DNA of 64,000 nt, from NCBI GenBank assembly GCA_963855995.1, contig OY979719.1, positions 17,393,312 to 17,457,311 of the forward strand, in the 5' to 3' direction. The position numbers and the translations under genes were made by a program. The notes beneath the pieces were generated by a model. That model had not been told where the DNA came from. It saw only the letters and a program-made list of their open reading frames with translations, and ran no database searches. The DNA is from Muricea muricata. Taxonomy: Eukaryota; Cnidaria; Anthozoa; Malacalcyonacea; Plexauridae. Positions 12,801 to 22,620 of the stretch are shown piece by piece. Every line of letters starts with the position of its first letter. Positions within the stretch are counted from its first letter, which is position 1.

Positions 12801-13289
12801 CCGATTGAACTTCTTTGTAGATTATTTCCCACACAAAAGAAAAGCGTTCTACAACTTATTTACAAGGGGTGCAATAACGATTTGGTCAAAACTATTGAGT
12901 GTGTTTTACCCAGCCATGAAAAGGCTATGGCAAGCTTCAAACATCAATCAGTTACCATGGGTGTACCCAGATGTCCCCAATTTATCCCACCCAGTTTCCC
13001 CGCGTTTTTGCCCTATCCCATGAATCAACATCATCGTTTGTATCTCCCAGCACCCATTGCGTCTGAATCATTACCGCTGTACAATATGCACGGTGGCTCC
13101 ACTTTCAGACGCGGTTACGTGACCAGCCCTGGTTACCATGGCAAAGCTACATGCCAGGAAGTGCACGAAGACTCGTTTTCAGTCTCCCAACGGTCTTGTC
13201 CATGTTGTCATAAAGATGTACCGTTAGCGTTGCGAGCCTGTGATTCTTGTGGCCATTGTTTTGATGTTTCTCCTCCTCCAAGAGGTTAA
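9885..13289 (+). CDS. DMRT transcription factor with DM and DMA domains (DMRTA-like)
   Basis: Two exons, 9885-10227 and 12556-13289, join in phase (G|AC) to 358 aa. Exon 1 holds the DM domain at about residues 22-70: [27 protein letters not shown] and [14 protein letters not shown], with all zinc-binding Cys/His of the intertwined DM module. Exon 2 carries the DMA domain at about 196-234 ([20 protein letters not shown]), found in the DMRTA / DMRT4/5 class. DM proteins bind DNA in the minor groove and control sexual or neural development. The middle has a basic stretch [12 protein letters not shown]. The C-terminus has paired cysteines, CPCCHKD and ACDSCGHCF, like a zinc ribbon. The ATG at 9885 precedes TDVLASHG and is the only good start before the DM domain. 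The 2.3 kb intron begins GTAAGC and ends TTTTTTAG. Confidence 0.95.
10228..12555. other. DMRT intron 1
   Basis: No second DMRT exon was seen inside it. A short open frame at 11519-11694 encodes a basic peptide with a hydrophobic segment ([17 protein letters not shown]) and meets a consensus donor GTAAGTTTTG at 11680, so a small nested first exon is possible but unsupported. The rest is AT-rich and unremarkable. Confidence 0.6.
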
Positions 13290-14491
13290 AATGAATCGAA
13301 CCCTTGCGCTAAAATTTGTTAATGGTATAAATTATATATATTGTGTGAAGGTATTATTATGGTGTGTAAAAAATTAGGTATAGATTTGATAAAACTGTAA
13401 ATTATGAAACAGTATATTAACGCGTATTAATGTGATTAAACATATGTTTATTGAGTCATCTTAATTTTTACAGAGATTCAATTTTACCAAATCTGTTTGC
13501 GTTTTTACGTTTTCATTCCATCTTGTATCCAATTTCGGTTAAGAGAATTCAAACATTAACATCCAATCCCCTAATTTAGCAAGAACTTTGAAGATATTCA
13601 CTGAAGGTGGTAAAGACAATATTCAGGTGCTGAAACTACCTAATATCTTTCTTTTGCGATTGCTAGCAATTCGGCTTTTGAATGAAGAAATCATGTTTGC
13701 ACCGTCCGAATGAAATTATAACTTAAAAGCCGTTCCGTTGGGAGGTACTCAAGAAGACGTTATAAAATCAATTTATGACAAAAGGATAATTTTTACAGCA
13801 TCAGTTTTTTGGGACACTGTATTGGAAGAAACGTCAACGAATCAGAACAACGCATTTTGTACTTAATCACTATTTAACTAGGAAACAGAGATTAAAAAGT
13901 GATACAAGCGGCCCAGAGCACTCTACGTAGAATTACCTCGCCGACGTTCTTGTGCAAATGGACGCATTGGATCCAAGCAAACGGCCTCGGATCGGTTGAA
14001 TCAGATCGAACTAATGTGTACTAACTTAGCCGAGAACTATCTGCAACGGTAGTATGTTGGTGTAGCCTGCCCGATAGCCTGCGTGCAAACCCTAATAACC
14101 CGCTTTGCAAGTGTGTTGGTGTTTAATGAATGTGTGAACAATCAATTTCTAAAGAAATGAATAATAAAGAAATCGGGAATAATGATTACTTCGGGGTTTT
14201 TCCATTCGTCGCTCGCAAAGTGTGCAATGCAATCCAAATGGAGCGCCGAAAGCTTGTCCAAAAGAAGGCTAAGTTACAGGTGGCGAACAGGTAAAGATGT
14301 ATAAGGCATCGTAAAAGGAATAATACGCGGCGATGACAAAAATACATCGCTGAAGTTTTATATTATTCATCAAAATAGTCCAAGCATGTTGCGATTCTGT
14401 TGAACATTCGGATTTTTAAACGAGTATTTTGTGCGAAACCAAGTTTATTTGAAGGAGGTTATTTACGTACAGAATGTGCTAGTGTCATGAC
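13290..14491. other. Spacer between DMRT and the cysteine-rich gene
   Basis: Contains the DMRT 3' UTR. A 46-codon open stretch at 13911-14058 reads ALYVELPRRRSCANGR then LNQIELMCTNLAENYLQR and a stop, preceded by an AG; it might be an unassigned terminal exon. A GGGACACTGTATTGG fragment near 13811 resembles an inverted-repeat end. No other feature was seen. Confidence 0.5.
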
Positions 14492-15349
14492 ATGAGAAAA
14501 ATGAACGAGAACTTCATTGTACTTCTGTGTTTGTTGATGATGCTCGTCGTGGGCGGATTATTCCTCCGCCAAAATTTCTTGAATGAAGGTGGGAGTAAAC
14601 GGAATGAAAAGTCTCAGAAGGATAAGAGAAGTCTCGTAGATCATCAAAGTAAGTGGAATTCAAATTTCGATTTTTTATCTTCTGATCTTTGGATCGATGC
14701 TTTCTGGCTCGATTAGCAGGTTAGGGAGCAATCCGAATACACCGCATGTTACCTGATTACTGTAATTATATGATTACAATCGCGTTAAATAATCTCTGAA
14801 CTAGAATGTGTCGTGGGAAGTTGAAATTCTAATTTTATTTTAGAAAAGTAATAAAGTGTATTTATATGAACATCGGCATAGAGAAATGTCAGAGCCCTTT
14901 ATAGTGCATTTTGTTTTATTTCAGGGCAGTTTCGGAGTTCGCTCCCTTCCGAGCATGTTTTAAGGCGCTTTCGTCGTGGTTTTCGTTCCTACTTCTACAA
15001 TTACCTCGACGAACTGGCGATGGGCATATGCGCGTCAATTCCAGCCGAGGGCCCTGGGCTCAACTATGCCGTGCGGCGAACGTGCGGCGAACACGAGGAG
15101 TTCACGTGCAAGCAAATATGCACGGATGCTAAGCTGGTACAGCAATCGCCGAAAGAAGTACAGAAACTGACCTGGACTTGCGCAGAGTCGTTGCACGTGT
15201 ACAAGCGGCAGCCGGCCTTGGCGGATAATTACGAGGAGTACACAGACTCGAATAAGCTTGGCTTGGCTGTATACAGACATAACTCGTGTGGTGTTGGAAA
15301 GTGCGGGCCTAACTATTGTTGTTGCAGGGCGTACGCTACTGCTGTGTAA
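14492..15349 (+). CDS. Cysteine-rich single-pass membrane or secreted protein, unknown family
   Basis: Two exons, 14492-14648 and 14925-15349, join in phase (A|GG) to 193 aa. The donor is GTAAGTGG and the acceptor TTTATTTCAG. Exon 1 encodes a short polar start, a hydrophobic segment (FIVLLCLLMMLVVGGLFL, about residues 8-25) and a basic linker (KRNEKSQKDKRS), consistent with a signal-anchor or signal peptide. Exon 2 begins with an arginine-rich block (RRFRRGFRSYFYNY), then about a dozen cysteines in pairs: RRTCGEHEEFTCKQICTD, TWTCAES, and a tight cluster CGVGKCGPNYCCCRAYA near the end. The pattern suggests disulfide bonds in the secretory pathway. I do not recognise the family. It lies just after the DMRT gene on the same strand with its own start and stop. 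Confidence 0.7.
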
Positions 15350-15389
15350 AACACGATCATGTACCATTGAAGCAGATGCAGCAAAAAAC

Positions 15390-15660
15390 TCACAAGTTGC
15401 AACAAGTCTGATGCAGGCTTGTTGTTACCTGGCAGTCACCAAGCCGATATCAGAATGCGTTCGCATCGCTTGCTCTGGCTTGATGATAACGAGTCTGCTT
15501 CAGGGTTAACAACAGGCTTCATACAAGTTGATTGTCAGTACTTTTTATCCACAAGCTTGATGTAAGTTGTTTCAACAAGCCCGCAAACATCAAGTTGCAT
15601 CACGTTTTCACCGACTCTTCACTGCAACTTGACGAAGCCAATAGGCTTGATTGCACCTAA
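15390..15660. repeat. Dispersed CAAGTTG-rich repeat, plus orientation
   Basis: Contains TTTTTATCCACAAGCTTGAT, GTAAGTTGTTTCAACAAG and GCAACAAGTCTGATGCAGGC, the same core as 4195-4480 but in the opposite orientation. It begins directly after the stop of the cysteine-rich gene and may supply its 3' UTR. Confidence 0.8.
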
Positions 15661-15924
15661 ATATGTCATTTTATCCACATTTGTACGCGTTGTTTTTTTT
15701 ACATTTTTATGTTGTCTGTGTAGTTGTTTCATTTGCGGGCAAATTGGTCAAGTTTTAATTCATAATCGTTAATTAAACTGCGTTACAAATGAAAAAGTGA
15801 AATCAAATATGGCGAATGATCCCCTTCTATTCCCTTCTAGTCCGTCAAGGAGCCTACTCCGTAATGGCCCTAAACTTTCATTCTAATTATTTCCACTGGA
15901 GTTATACAGTGGCTTGTTTAAAAA

Positions 15925-16130
15925 GGAGCCGCTTGTTCAAAAACTGGTTAGCTTAACACTGGTTTACATTACCTAAAATTCAAAGGAATCTTTGTAGTAG
16001 CTTGCTTACAAACTTCAAAATATTTTTTGAGAAATCTAGCTAGAATCAATGGTAGTTTTGGACTGGTCTGTGAAGTTTTGAAAACTTCAACCCAGAGTTA
16101 GCCCTAACCCAGCTTTAAACAACTGGCTCC
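15925..16130. mobile_element. Short MITE, GGAGCC ends
   Basis: Imperfect terminal inverted repeats of about 33 bp: GGAGCCGCTTGTTCAAAAAC at the left, and the reverse complement of GGAGCCAGTTGTTTAAAGCT at the right. It is 206 bp and non-coding. Confidence 0.75.
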
Positions 16131-16553
16131 AGAAACACAAAAAATATCGAGAACTTGGCATAGAATATTTCCAATACACATATGTATACTTCTTCCACCA
16201 AAGAAATTTTAAATAATCACTCGAATTTGTGAATAATGTAGACCGTAGGAGAAGAATCTAACAAGTTTTTAGCCAAGAGTCTTGCACGTAATATCCTTCA
16301 AATTTTCAAAAGTTATGTATATATACAAAGCTTGCATGTTTCGCTCCGCAAGATGAGTTGATTAGCCTTGATCCTATCCTGAGTCAGCAGCTTTGACCGT
16401 CAGTCTGACTGGTTTGGGAGTTCTGTTGCTTCTGTAGTTATCTGCGTTGTGGGACAAAGCAAAAAAGAAGTTACCAGGGTAAAACTCGAGAGAGCGAAGC
16501 CCGAACTTTTAACAACTTCTGATAAGTTTCATGTGGCATTATCAGACTTGCTA

Positions 16554-16962
16554 CCACTGATCTCAAACTGCAACTGGATAAAGCTTCTGCCATGTTGGCC
16601 ATGCATAAATGAAGCCAATGGCGGCCATATTGGAGACGGAGAATATAAATGATCTCTGTCTCCTTTTAAAATTCGCTTGTGAATAACTAATGAGGATAGT
16701 GCAAGATGGGCGCCATGAGTTGGCCGCATTGAGCATATCAAGTGTTTTAAATTAACCTAAAAAAGTTGTGGCAAACTAAGTCTTCGCAGTTAATGTGGAA
16801 AGAACATTTGCTTGATAATTTGACCAGTTTTTACACGTCGCGATTTGATTTGCAAAAATTTTGATCGATTTTAGTATATCATCCCATTATAGATATACTG
16901 ACTTCAAAATTGGGTGACAGAATTCAAAAGGATGCTTTATCCAGTTTTATTCGAATCAGTGG
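16554..16962. mobile_element. Inverted-repeat MITE, family A copy 2
   Basis: Ends CCACTGATCTC...ACTGGATAAAGC and GCTTTATCCAGT...AATCAGTGG are inverted. It shares the interior with 1178-1658 in reverse orientation, including GATTTGATTTGCAAAAATTT. It is 409 bp, non-coding. Confidence 0.85.
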
Positions 16963-17463
16963 TTGTTACATACAAGGCTCATAATAGGCACAATGGGAAA
17001 CATTATCGCAGGAATATTGTTTTTCTCATAGGCGGCGGAACCGGGGGAGGGAGCTTCAGCTCCCCCCAAAAAACTCAAAAACGAGTGAAATGGGAGGGGG
17101 GGGATAGAAACCCATCAGTTTTTTATTATAGATTAGCTAATCAGGGGGCTTGGACCGTGGAAGACAAGTTCCCACTGGTGTAACTATAGTCGTTAGAGGA
17201 TTAGAAATGTCGATTTTGGCGAGAAAATCTTAATAACTGGTAGGGTAAAAAGTGTCGAAAAACCAAAATCATAGAAATTAGAATGACCCTGAAAATGCCA
17301 TTTCTGGCGATCTTAGGCTTGATATTTTCAAAATATATTCCTTTACTCACGAAGTTACGCAGATCACGACACTGTAATCTTACTGACTTAATTTTTATGG
17401 TGGTGCTTCTGATTGTGTACAGACACGCATGTACATGTACAACTCGTAAACACATGTACTTAC

Positions 17464-18797
17464 TTGAATGACCAACTAAAGCACAGCCCCAGATTATGCT
17501 CCAAAACCAACCAATAAGAAGAAAGATGACAGTTACGAACTGACAGAAACCCACGAGAACGTTTGCTATGCAGGTGTTTATGACCTCAAGGCAGTTGTCC
17601 CTCTTGTAGTGAAAATAAAAAACTGAAAATCCTGCAACAATTGTGCCTGGAAAAAAGTACAAGTCCTACTGTATACTAGTGTTCTTGGAAAGGTAAATAG
17701 CGCATTCTAATAGATAGCGGGGTTTTTTCTCAAAAATAAACTGTCGAGAATTCGCCTCCGCTTGAACGTAGTTCCCGACAAGTCACAATATCACACGTGT
17801 TTTAGAATATAGAAAGATTATATTTAAACCAATATAAACCAATAGTTCAAATTAAAAGAAGAATCAGTAGAATAATAAAATCTTCTTCCTTGTGTCCCAG
17901 TTAACGTAATGTTCCAAATCATATGTCGTTGTTTGTATATCGGTTAGACTTTCCCTTACTCGCTCACATAGTCACAGTCAAACTCCCGAATCTCGAATGT
18001 GTCCTTTTTCACTCTCTCAACTCGCACCCATTCTCCCCCAATCTCTCTCCCCTTCGTGCGTCATACATGTCAACATTATTAATTAGATATAAAACATGAG
18101 TCACCCCCGAGCAACTTTAAAACATCCTGAGCAATTTTACCAGAACTTTTACGCAATTTTAACATTTTTTGCTTGAGGCATTTTTGACCTCGCCAACTTG
18201 GCGACCCTTCTAGTCAAAACAAATAATTTTAAATTCAAGGATGGTGCTTAAATTAAGTTCACACTGAACTACGTTTATTATTTGGTACTATTCTATTTCT
18301 GCAGTCGGACAAGTCTTCTAATAACCTCTAATAAAGCTTTATGAAGGAACTGTATATAATAGGCTTTGCCGTTTACTTGCCACTTTATATTACGCTCAAA
18401 TGTAAACAAGGTTTGATGAGTTCATATATAGTTTCTTTTTTAAATCAATCGCTCTTATGTTTTCAACGAAAGACAATCCCGCAAGACAGGAACTCGCATT
18501 GAAGTTGATTATTAGTAATCGATAATCGGTCCGAGGTATTTATTATGTAGCGATGAATTATCAGATCAGAAAAGAGCCTACATTTCTCCCTATAAATCGC
18601 GCCATATTATAAATAACTATTAGACATGATAGGAGTTTGATAGAATTACCAGATCCAGGGACAACGACGTTCGCGACGAGGCAGAAAACCGCTAATCGTC
18701 TGGGGATGACTGGAAGGACGACCAAATCTTGGCGCGGTTTTGCAGTCATTGTTTCATCTACTGCTGTTGTTGAATCGCTTTCATATCCGTCCGCCAT
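17464..18797 (-). CDS. stum: stum / SPEC3-family membrane protein
   Basis: Exon 1 at 18797-18650 and exon 2 at 17646-17464, minus strand, joined G|GC in phase. Exon 1 gives MADGYESDSTT, a polar N-terminus, then LPVIPRRLAVFCLVANVVVP and the GSG|TIVAGF junction; exon 2 continues through VFYFHYKRDNC and FVTVIFLLIGWFWSIIWGCA. The order 'PxxPxxxAVxCLxxNxxxPGxGT' followed by 'LLIGWxWSxxWG' is the signature of the SPEC3/stum family, small membrane proteins; Drosophila stum acts in mechanosensory neurons and SPEC3 is linked to cilia. The function here is inferred from family only. The ATG at 18797 is the first in frame with a typical context (TCTATGGCG). Exon 2 meets GTAAGT at 17463; without splicing there the frame stays open to 17201, so the true C-terminus is unresolved and a further exon may be missing. 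Confidence 0.85.
17647..18649. other. Intron of the stum-like gene
   Basis: About 1.0 kb, AT-rich, begins GTAATTC (minus strand) and ends TTTTTTCCAG. No repeat or exon was recognised in it. Confidence 0.6.
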
Positions 18798-19990
18798 AGA
18801 CTTTGATAGTTGCGCTAAAGTATCCAATCATAGAATCCAACGTCTCCTAATTTTTCCGATTAGTTTTATTTCCCTATAAATACAACGGAAATTCGTGCGC
18901 TGTGTGTCCAGTGACGATACCAAGATATCTACTGCAAATAAAGTAAAATACACCGGATCGAGTTTTCTGCAGATGTAAATGAATTTATAACTTCCTGCCG
19001 ATGTTTTTCCGTTTGAAGCACTAATTCAGATCAATTTTGCCCGAGCTTCACACTGAGCTAACAGCAGGTATATTTTTATTTACTTATTCAGATGCGTCGC
19101 TAAATTCTCGGTCAATACTTTAGCGCACAATTGCACATATGCCGTCAGAATGTCATTTGAATATAATATGTTTTATTTTATTAAAAATTAAAGCGGCAAA
19201 TTACTTTGACAAAAATACAGCATTTTGTACAAAAGGAAAGTATAATCAGTCATTATATTATGTCTGAAAAAAAAAACATTTCAATTTACGACGAAATATC
19301 ATCATTTTGGAAAGCCAAGACTTGGGTACATATCATGTCATTTCCGAGGGTTTTAATTTTGAAATGTATCAAAAATGTCCCGATTTCCTGGTATATTTGA
19401 AAGAAAACCAGCGATGACAATTTTCAAAGTCATTATTATGGACTATAGGTTTTTTAAGTGTGCCTGTTGTGGAAACACACATGGTCTAATTAAGGAAGGA
19501 TTTTTTTGAATAATTATCTCGTTTTGTGTATTTCATGAAATTACGCATTTAAGCGATCAAAAGACGTTCGGAATAGGTTAAGAATCTTTAGCTGTTGGAA
19601 ACTTGCAACCGTTCTAGGACAATTTAAGAAGTCACGCGGAGTCCGTTGCCCGTGTTAATTACAGTTTTCAAATCACCCATGTCGACTATTTATCGTTCAT
19701 AAATTTTTAGTTGCTACGGTTTCAAATGCAATATTACAATGTGACAGGTACAGAAGATATCAATGCAAATTATGCCACGTAGTATGGCAAGTAAATTAGA
19801 ATGTCAAACAAAAACGTAATTTCATATCTTAATTGCTCCCGTCAAAGCTATTACATATTTATTAGCGAAAATTAACGAATGTATATGCTATCTCAGTACG
19901 TTGCAATATAAATGTATATAAACTATCTTTGTTGATTGCAATATTAACGTATTATAATAATCATGACCATGTCATTTTGACTATCTATGA
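18798..19990. other. Spacer between two minus-strand genes
   Basis: About 1.2 kb, very AT-rich, with no supported exon, inverted repeat or conserved motif. It should include the stum-like promoter on the left and the 3' end of the next gene on the right. Confidence 0.6.
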
Positions 19991-21437
19991 TTAACTTTGA
20001 TTCTGAACTGTTCGCAAAAGATCAATCGCACTGTTCTTGACGTCTCTTGCAGGGGTTTTTAGCAGGTGGCTCTTTGCTTTAACATATTCGTCAATTTGTT
20101 TTGGGGAGTTGGGGAGAGGAAATCGTTTCTTTTTTTTGGAGGGGGGGGGGTTTACTTTATGGAGGGCTTTGTTCAGGTCAGTTTTGGCGCCATCCATTAC
20201 ATCCAGAAATGGTACGAGATTTGCTGCCAAATCATCGACTACTTCTTCAAGTGACCTAAGCATACATCGACATTCCTTGGTCTTATCCATATTCTCGTGG
20301 AATTTCCGTTGCAACTTGAGTACTTCTTGAGTCTGTCCGTCTGTGGGTGCTCCATCCAAAGCAGCCACTTCATTGGCAAGCAACACACTCCAAACGATCA
20401 AATTTTCGTCTTGGCAAGCTTTGGGCACGTAAATAAAGTACTGCTTATCGTCGCACGCAATCTCAAATTTTCTATGCTTCGCTCGCACGCTTATCCAGTG
20501 AAAGCAAAATTCCGACTTTGATGTGTTTGTTTTCTTTTAAATTCTTCTCAAATTTTTCAATTTCATGTGCAGGCAAGGCCGTAGGAAGATGAAAGAAGTT
20601 AGGAGGGCTCTTCGAGCGATGAAGACACAAGTGCTGCTAGGGGGTCCGGGGACACGCCCCCAAGAATTTTTTTCTATTTTTAACACGCTCAAACATGCTT
20701 TTCTGCTCTTTTGAGGTTAGTTTTACCATAATCATTGGATTAATACATGTGTAACACTGTAAACCGTTAAAAACATGTATTAACTTCGGGACTGAAAGAT
20801 CTTTTTTAGGGGGGCTCGGCCCCCCCTGCCTTTGAAGTTAGGGGGGCTCGAGCCCCCCTGCCCCCGTGGTTCTTACGGCCATGTGTGCAGGCACAGAATT
20901 TCTGTATGCTTTCACATACTTGCAAACGTCTTTGCATGGGTGACTAGTCAGTAAAGCTTTTTCAAGCAGCGAATAGAGCAATAGACAACCAATTTCTCAC
21001 CCACCGAACCCTTCGAGGTTGGCTTCGATCGAGCTCGAACAATGTATCTCTACGTACAGTCTTGAACTACCTTAATTAGATTATCCATTTTGCGTCCCAA
21101 CTCCTGTTGCTTGCTGACTTGCCTTAAAATTTGGTCAAAGTTTTGCTTGCCATCGATTATTTGCATCGTCTTTGACTCCTTTACCGCAACACTAATTCTG
21201 AAGACATTAAACAACTCTTCAGAGCTCTGCGTTCGACGCATAGTTCGACGCCATTCGGGCACTTAGATAAATGAAGCTTGGGCGCGCGAAAAGTTCCGCC
21301 ATGACTTGGTCAATACGCTGCTTCTTTCGTTTCGGCTGTTCTACTTCGCTATCGCTGTATGTCAGAAATAGTTGTCGTGGGAGAAAATTATAAGGTTCGG
21401 TGGACTTGTTCAGGCCAGTGGAAGGACTGTCCAACAT
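19991..21437 (-). CDS. Unrecognised lysine-rich nuclear-type protein, start unresolved
   Basis: Three coding blocks on the minus strand: A at 21437-21317, B at 21261-21071 and C at 20533-19991 (stop). B-to-C splices in phase 0 (AAG|GTAGTT donor, TTTAAAAG acceptor). A and B are in different frames; a 55-nt intron from GTATTG at 21316 to TCTAAG at 21262 would join them in phase, for 284 aa in total. The alternative is a +1 frameshift from error or decay. Block A has an acidic stretch and a possible nuclear signal (QPKRKKQ). Block B is rich in charged helix-forming residues (QILRQVSKQQELGRKMDN). Block C has HRKFEIACDDKQYFIYVPKA, then helical stretches, and a late PPPSKKKKRFPLPNSPKQ. No known domain was identified. 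Coding-like composition and phase agreement argue for a real gene. Confidence 0.55.
20567..20900. mobile_element. Insertion with flanking TGTGCAGGCA repeats
   Basis: Sits in the B-C intron of the unrecognised gene. It is flanked on both sides by TGTGCAGGCA, consistent with a target duplication of about ten bases. The inner ends are GGCCGTAGGAA and TTCTTACGGCC, an imperfect inverted repeat. The centre has C/G-rich runs such as GGGGGGCTCG repeated twice. Non-coding; class uncertain. Confidence 0.7.
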
Positions 21438-22620
21438 CTTTTTTGAATAGAATATATTAGGTTCGGCTCGTAGATATCCACAGCTGAGGTCAGAAGCATC
21501 GATGTGAAAATATGCTGCAAACCCTCTAAAGCAAGTTTTCTCTTTCAGAAAAGAGTCAAAGAGACAAAGACGACAAGGCTTACTAAATCAAGGCTACGTA
21601 GTCGTGGTTTAAGTTGTTTTGCTATTTTAAATGGTTAGGTCTTTGCAAGGAAGAAGTCGAAGTTTGCATAACTATTATTAACTTTCTGTCGGCCGTTTCT
21701 TTCTTGATAAACATAAACTCAAGTGATATCAATAATTCGAGTACTTCAAGATATCAATAATTATGAAACAACTCGAAGTTAATTTATAAAGAGTGATCCA
21801 GCCTATTCAACACAAAGTTTCACAATTACAAAGAAAGTATATGGCTCATACATGCAGTTTATTTCGTTGAAGAGGTGTTTTCAATAGGAGTTTTTAATTT
21901 TAATTTTTCTCTTTTAAGTAGGCAGCCTACAGGTCTAACTTACAACCGTTTCTCGTAAAATAAAGACCAAAGATTGGTTAATTAATAAAGTAAGAATAAT
22001 GGACCATTCCCCAATTAGACAAACTTTTAAATTCGAAAACAATTTTAGCACAGTTGGAAAGGGCTTCATAAATTTAGCGAAATTGTGAAGTTTGGTTGCA
22101 AAATATTGTATAATGTGGAAAATATAATCCTGTAAAGTTTGCGAATTTTGTATACTTTTGTATTGAGAACAGAAAAGCGTTACCACTATGTGGAAATGTG
22201 GTAACGCTTTTTGCCGCGTAATACAAAAGTATACAAAATTCGCGAACCTTACATTACTATATTTTCGAGATTTTACAATGTTTTACAACCAAACCTCACA
22301 ATTTCACCAAACTTAAGAAGCTCTTTCCAACTGTGCTAAAATTGTTTTCGAATTTAAAAGTTTGTCTAATTGGGGAATGGCCATTTATATCACTTTTGCT
22401 CGAGCTTGCGATTTCTCACTCCAGATTTATATGGAGTTCAGAGAGCTCGGTTTTTCCGCGAAAGGGCGCCAAACAAACGAAATCAGTAAATCGAACGCAT
22501 CGAACGACAGTCGAATTAACCACTACATAAACTTGAAATCAGAGAAGCTTGCACTAGTTTCAATTTCGATTTGAATTCCCCCGATCTTTTTGTGATATTG
22601 TTCACTTAACGATAACAGCC
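21438..22620. promoter_or_regulatory. Divergent region upstream of ADSS
   Basis: About 1.2 kb between the minus-strand gene start and the ADSS start at 22621, so promoters of both should lie here. The foldback element at 22001-22382 takes up a third of it. No TATA box close to the ADSS start was identified. Confidence 0.5.
22001..22382. mobile_element. Foldback family B, full copy with long arms
   Basis: Left arm from GGACCATTCCCCAATTAGAC, right arm ending GTCTAATTGGGGAATGGCC. The arms are complementary over about 170 bp, with a short central hairpin GCGTTACCACTATGTGG / GTGGTAACGC. The arms contain TAGCACAGTTGGAAAG and AATACAAAAGTATACAAAAT. Confidence 0.9.

Larger units (their letters stand above)
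15350..17463. other. Repeat-filled spacer
   Basis: Carries a CAAGTTG-rich repeat (15390-15660), a short inverted-repeat element (15925-16130), family A copy 2 (16554-16962) and a G-rich stretch at 17030-17105. No supported exon of the stum-like gene was found here, although one could exist downstream of its exon 2. Confidence 0.6.

Noticed and set aside
12598-13023. A 141-codon frame overlapping DMRT exon 2
   Set aside because: It is an out-of-frame shadow of the DMRT coding sequence, which has DMA-domain text and phase-correct splicing.
17201-17457. C-terminal extension of the stum-like protein by read-through
   Set aside because: A consensus GTAAGT donor lies at 17463 and the text beyond is unlike the family, so splicing is more likely, although not proven.
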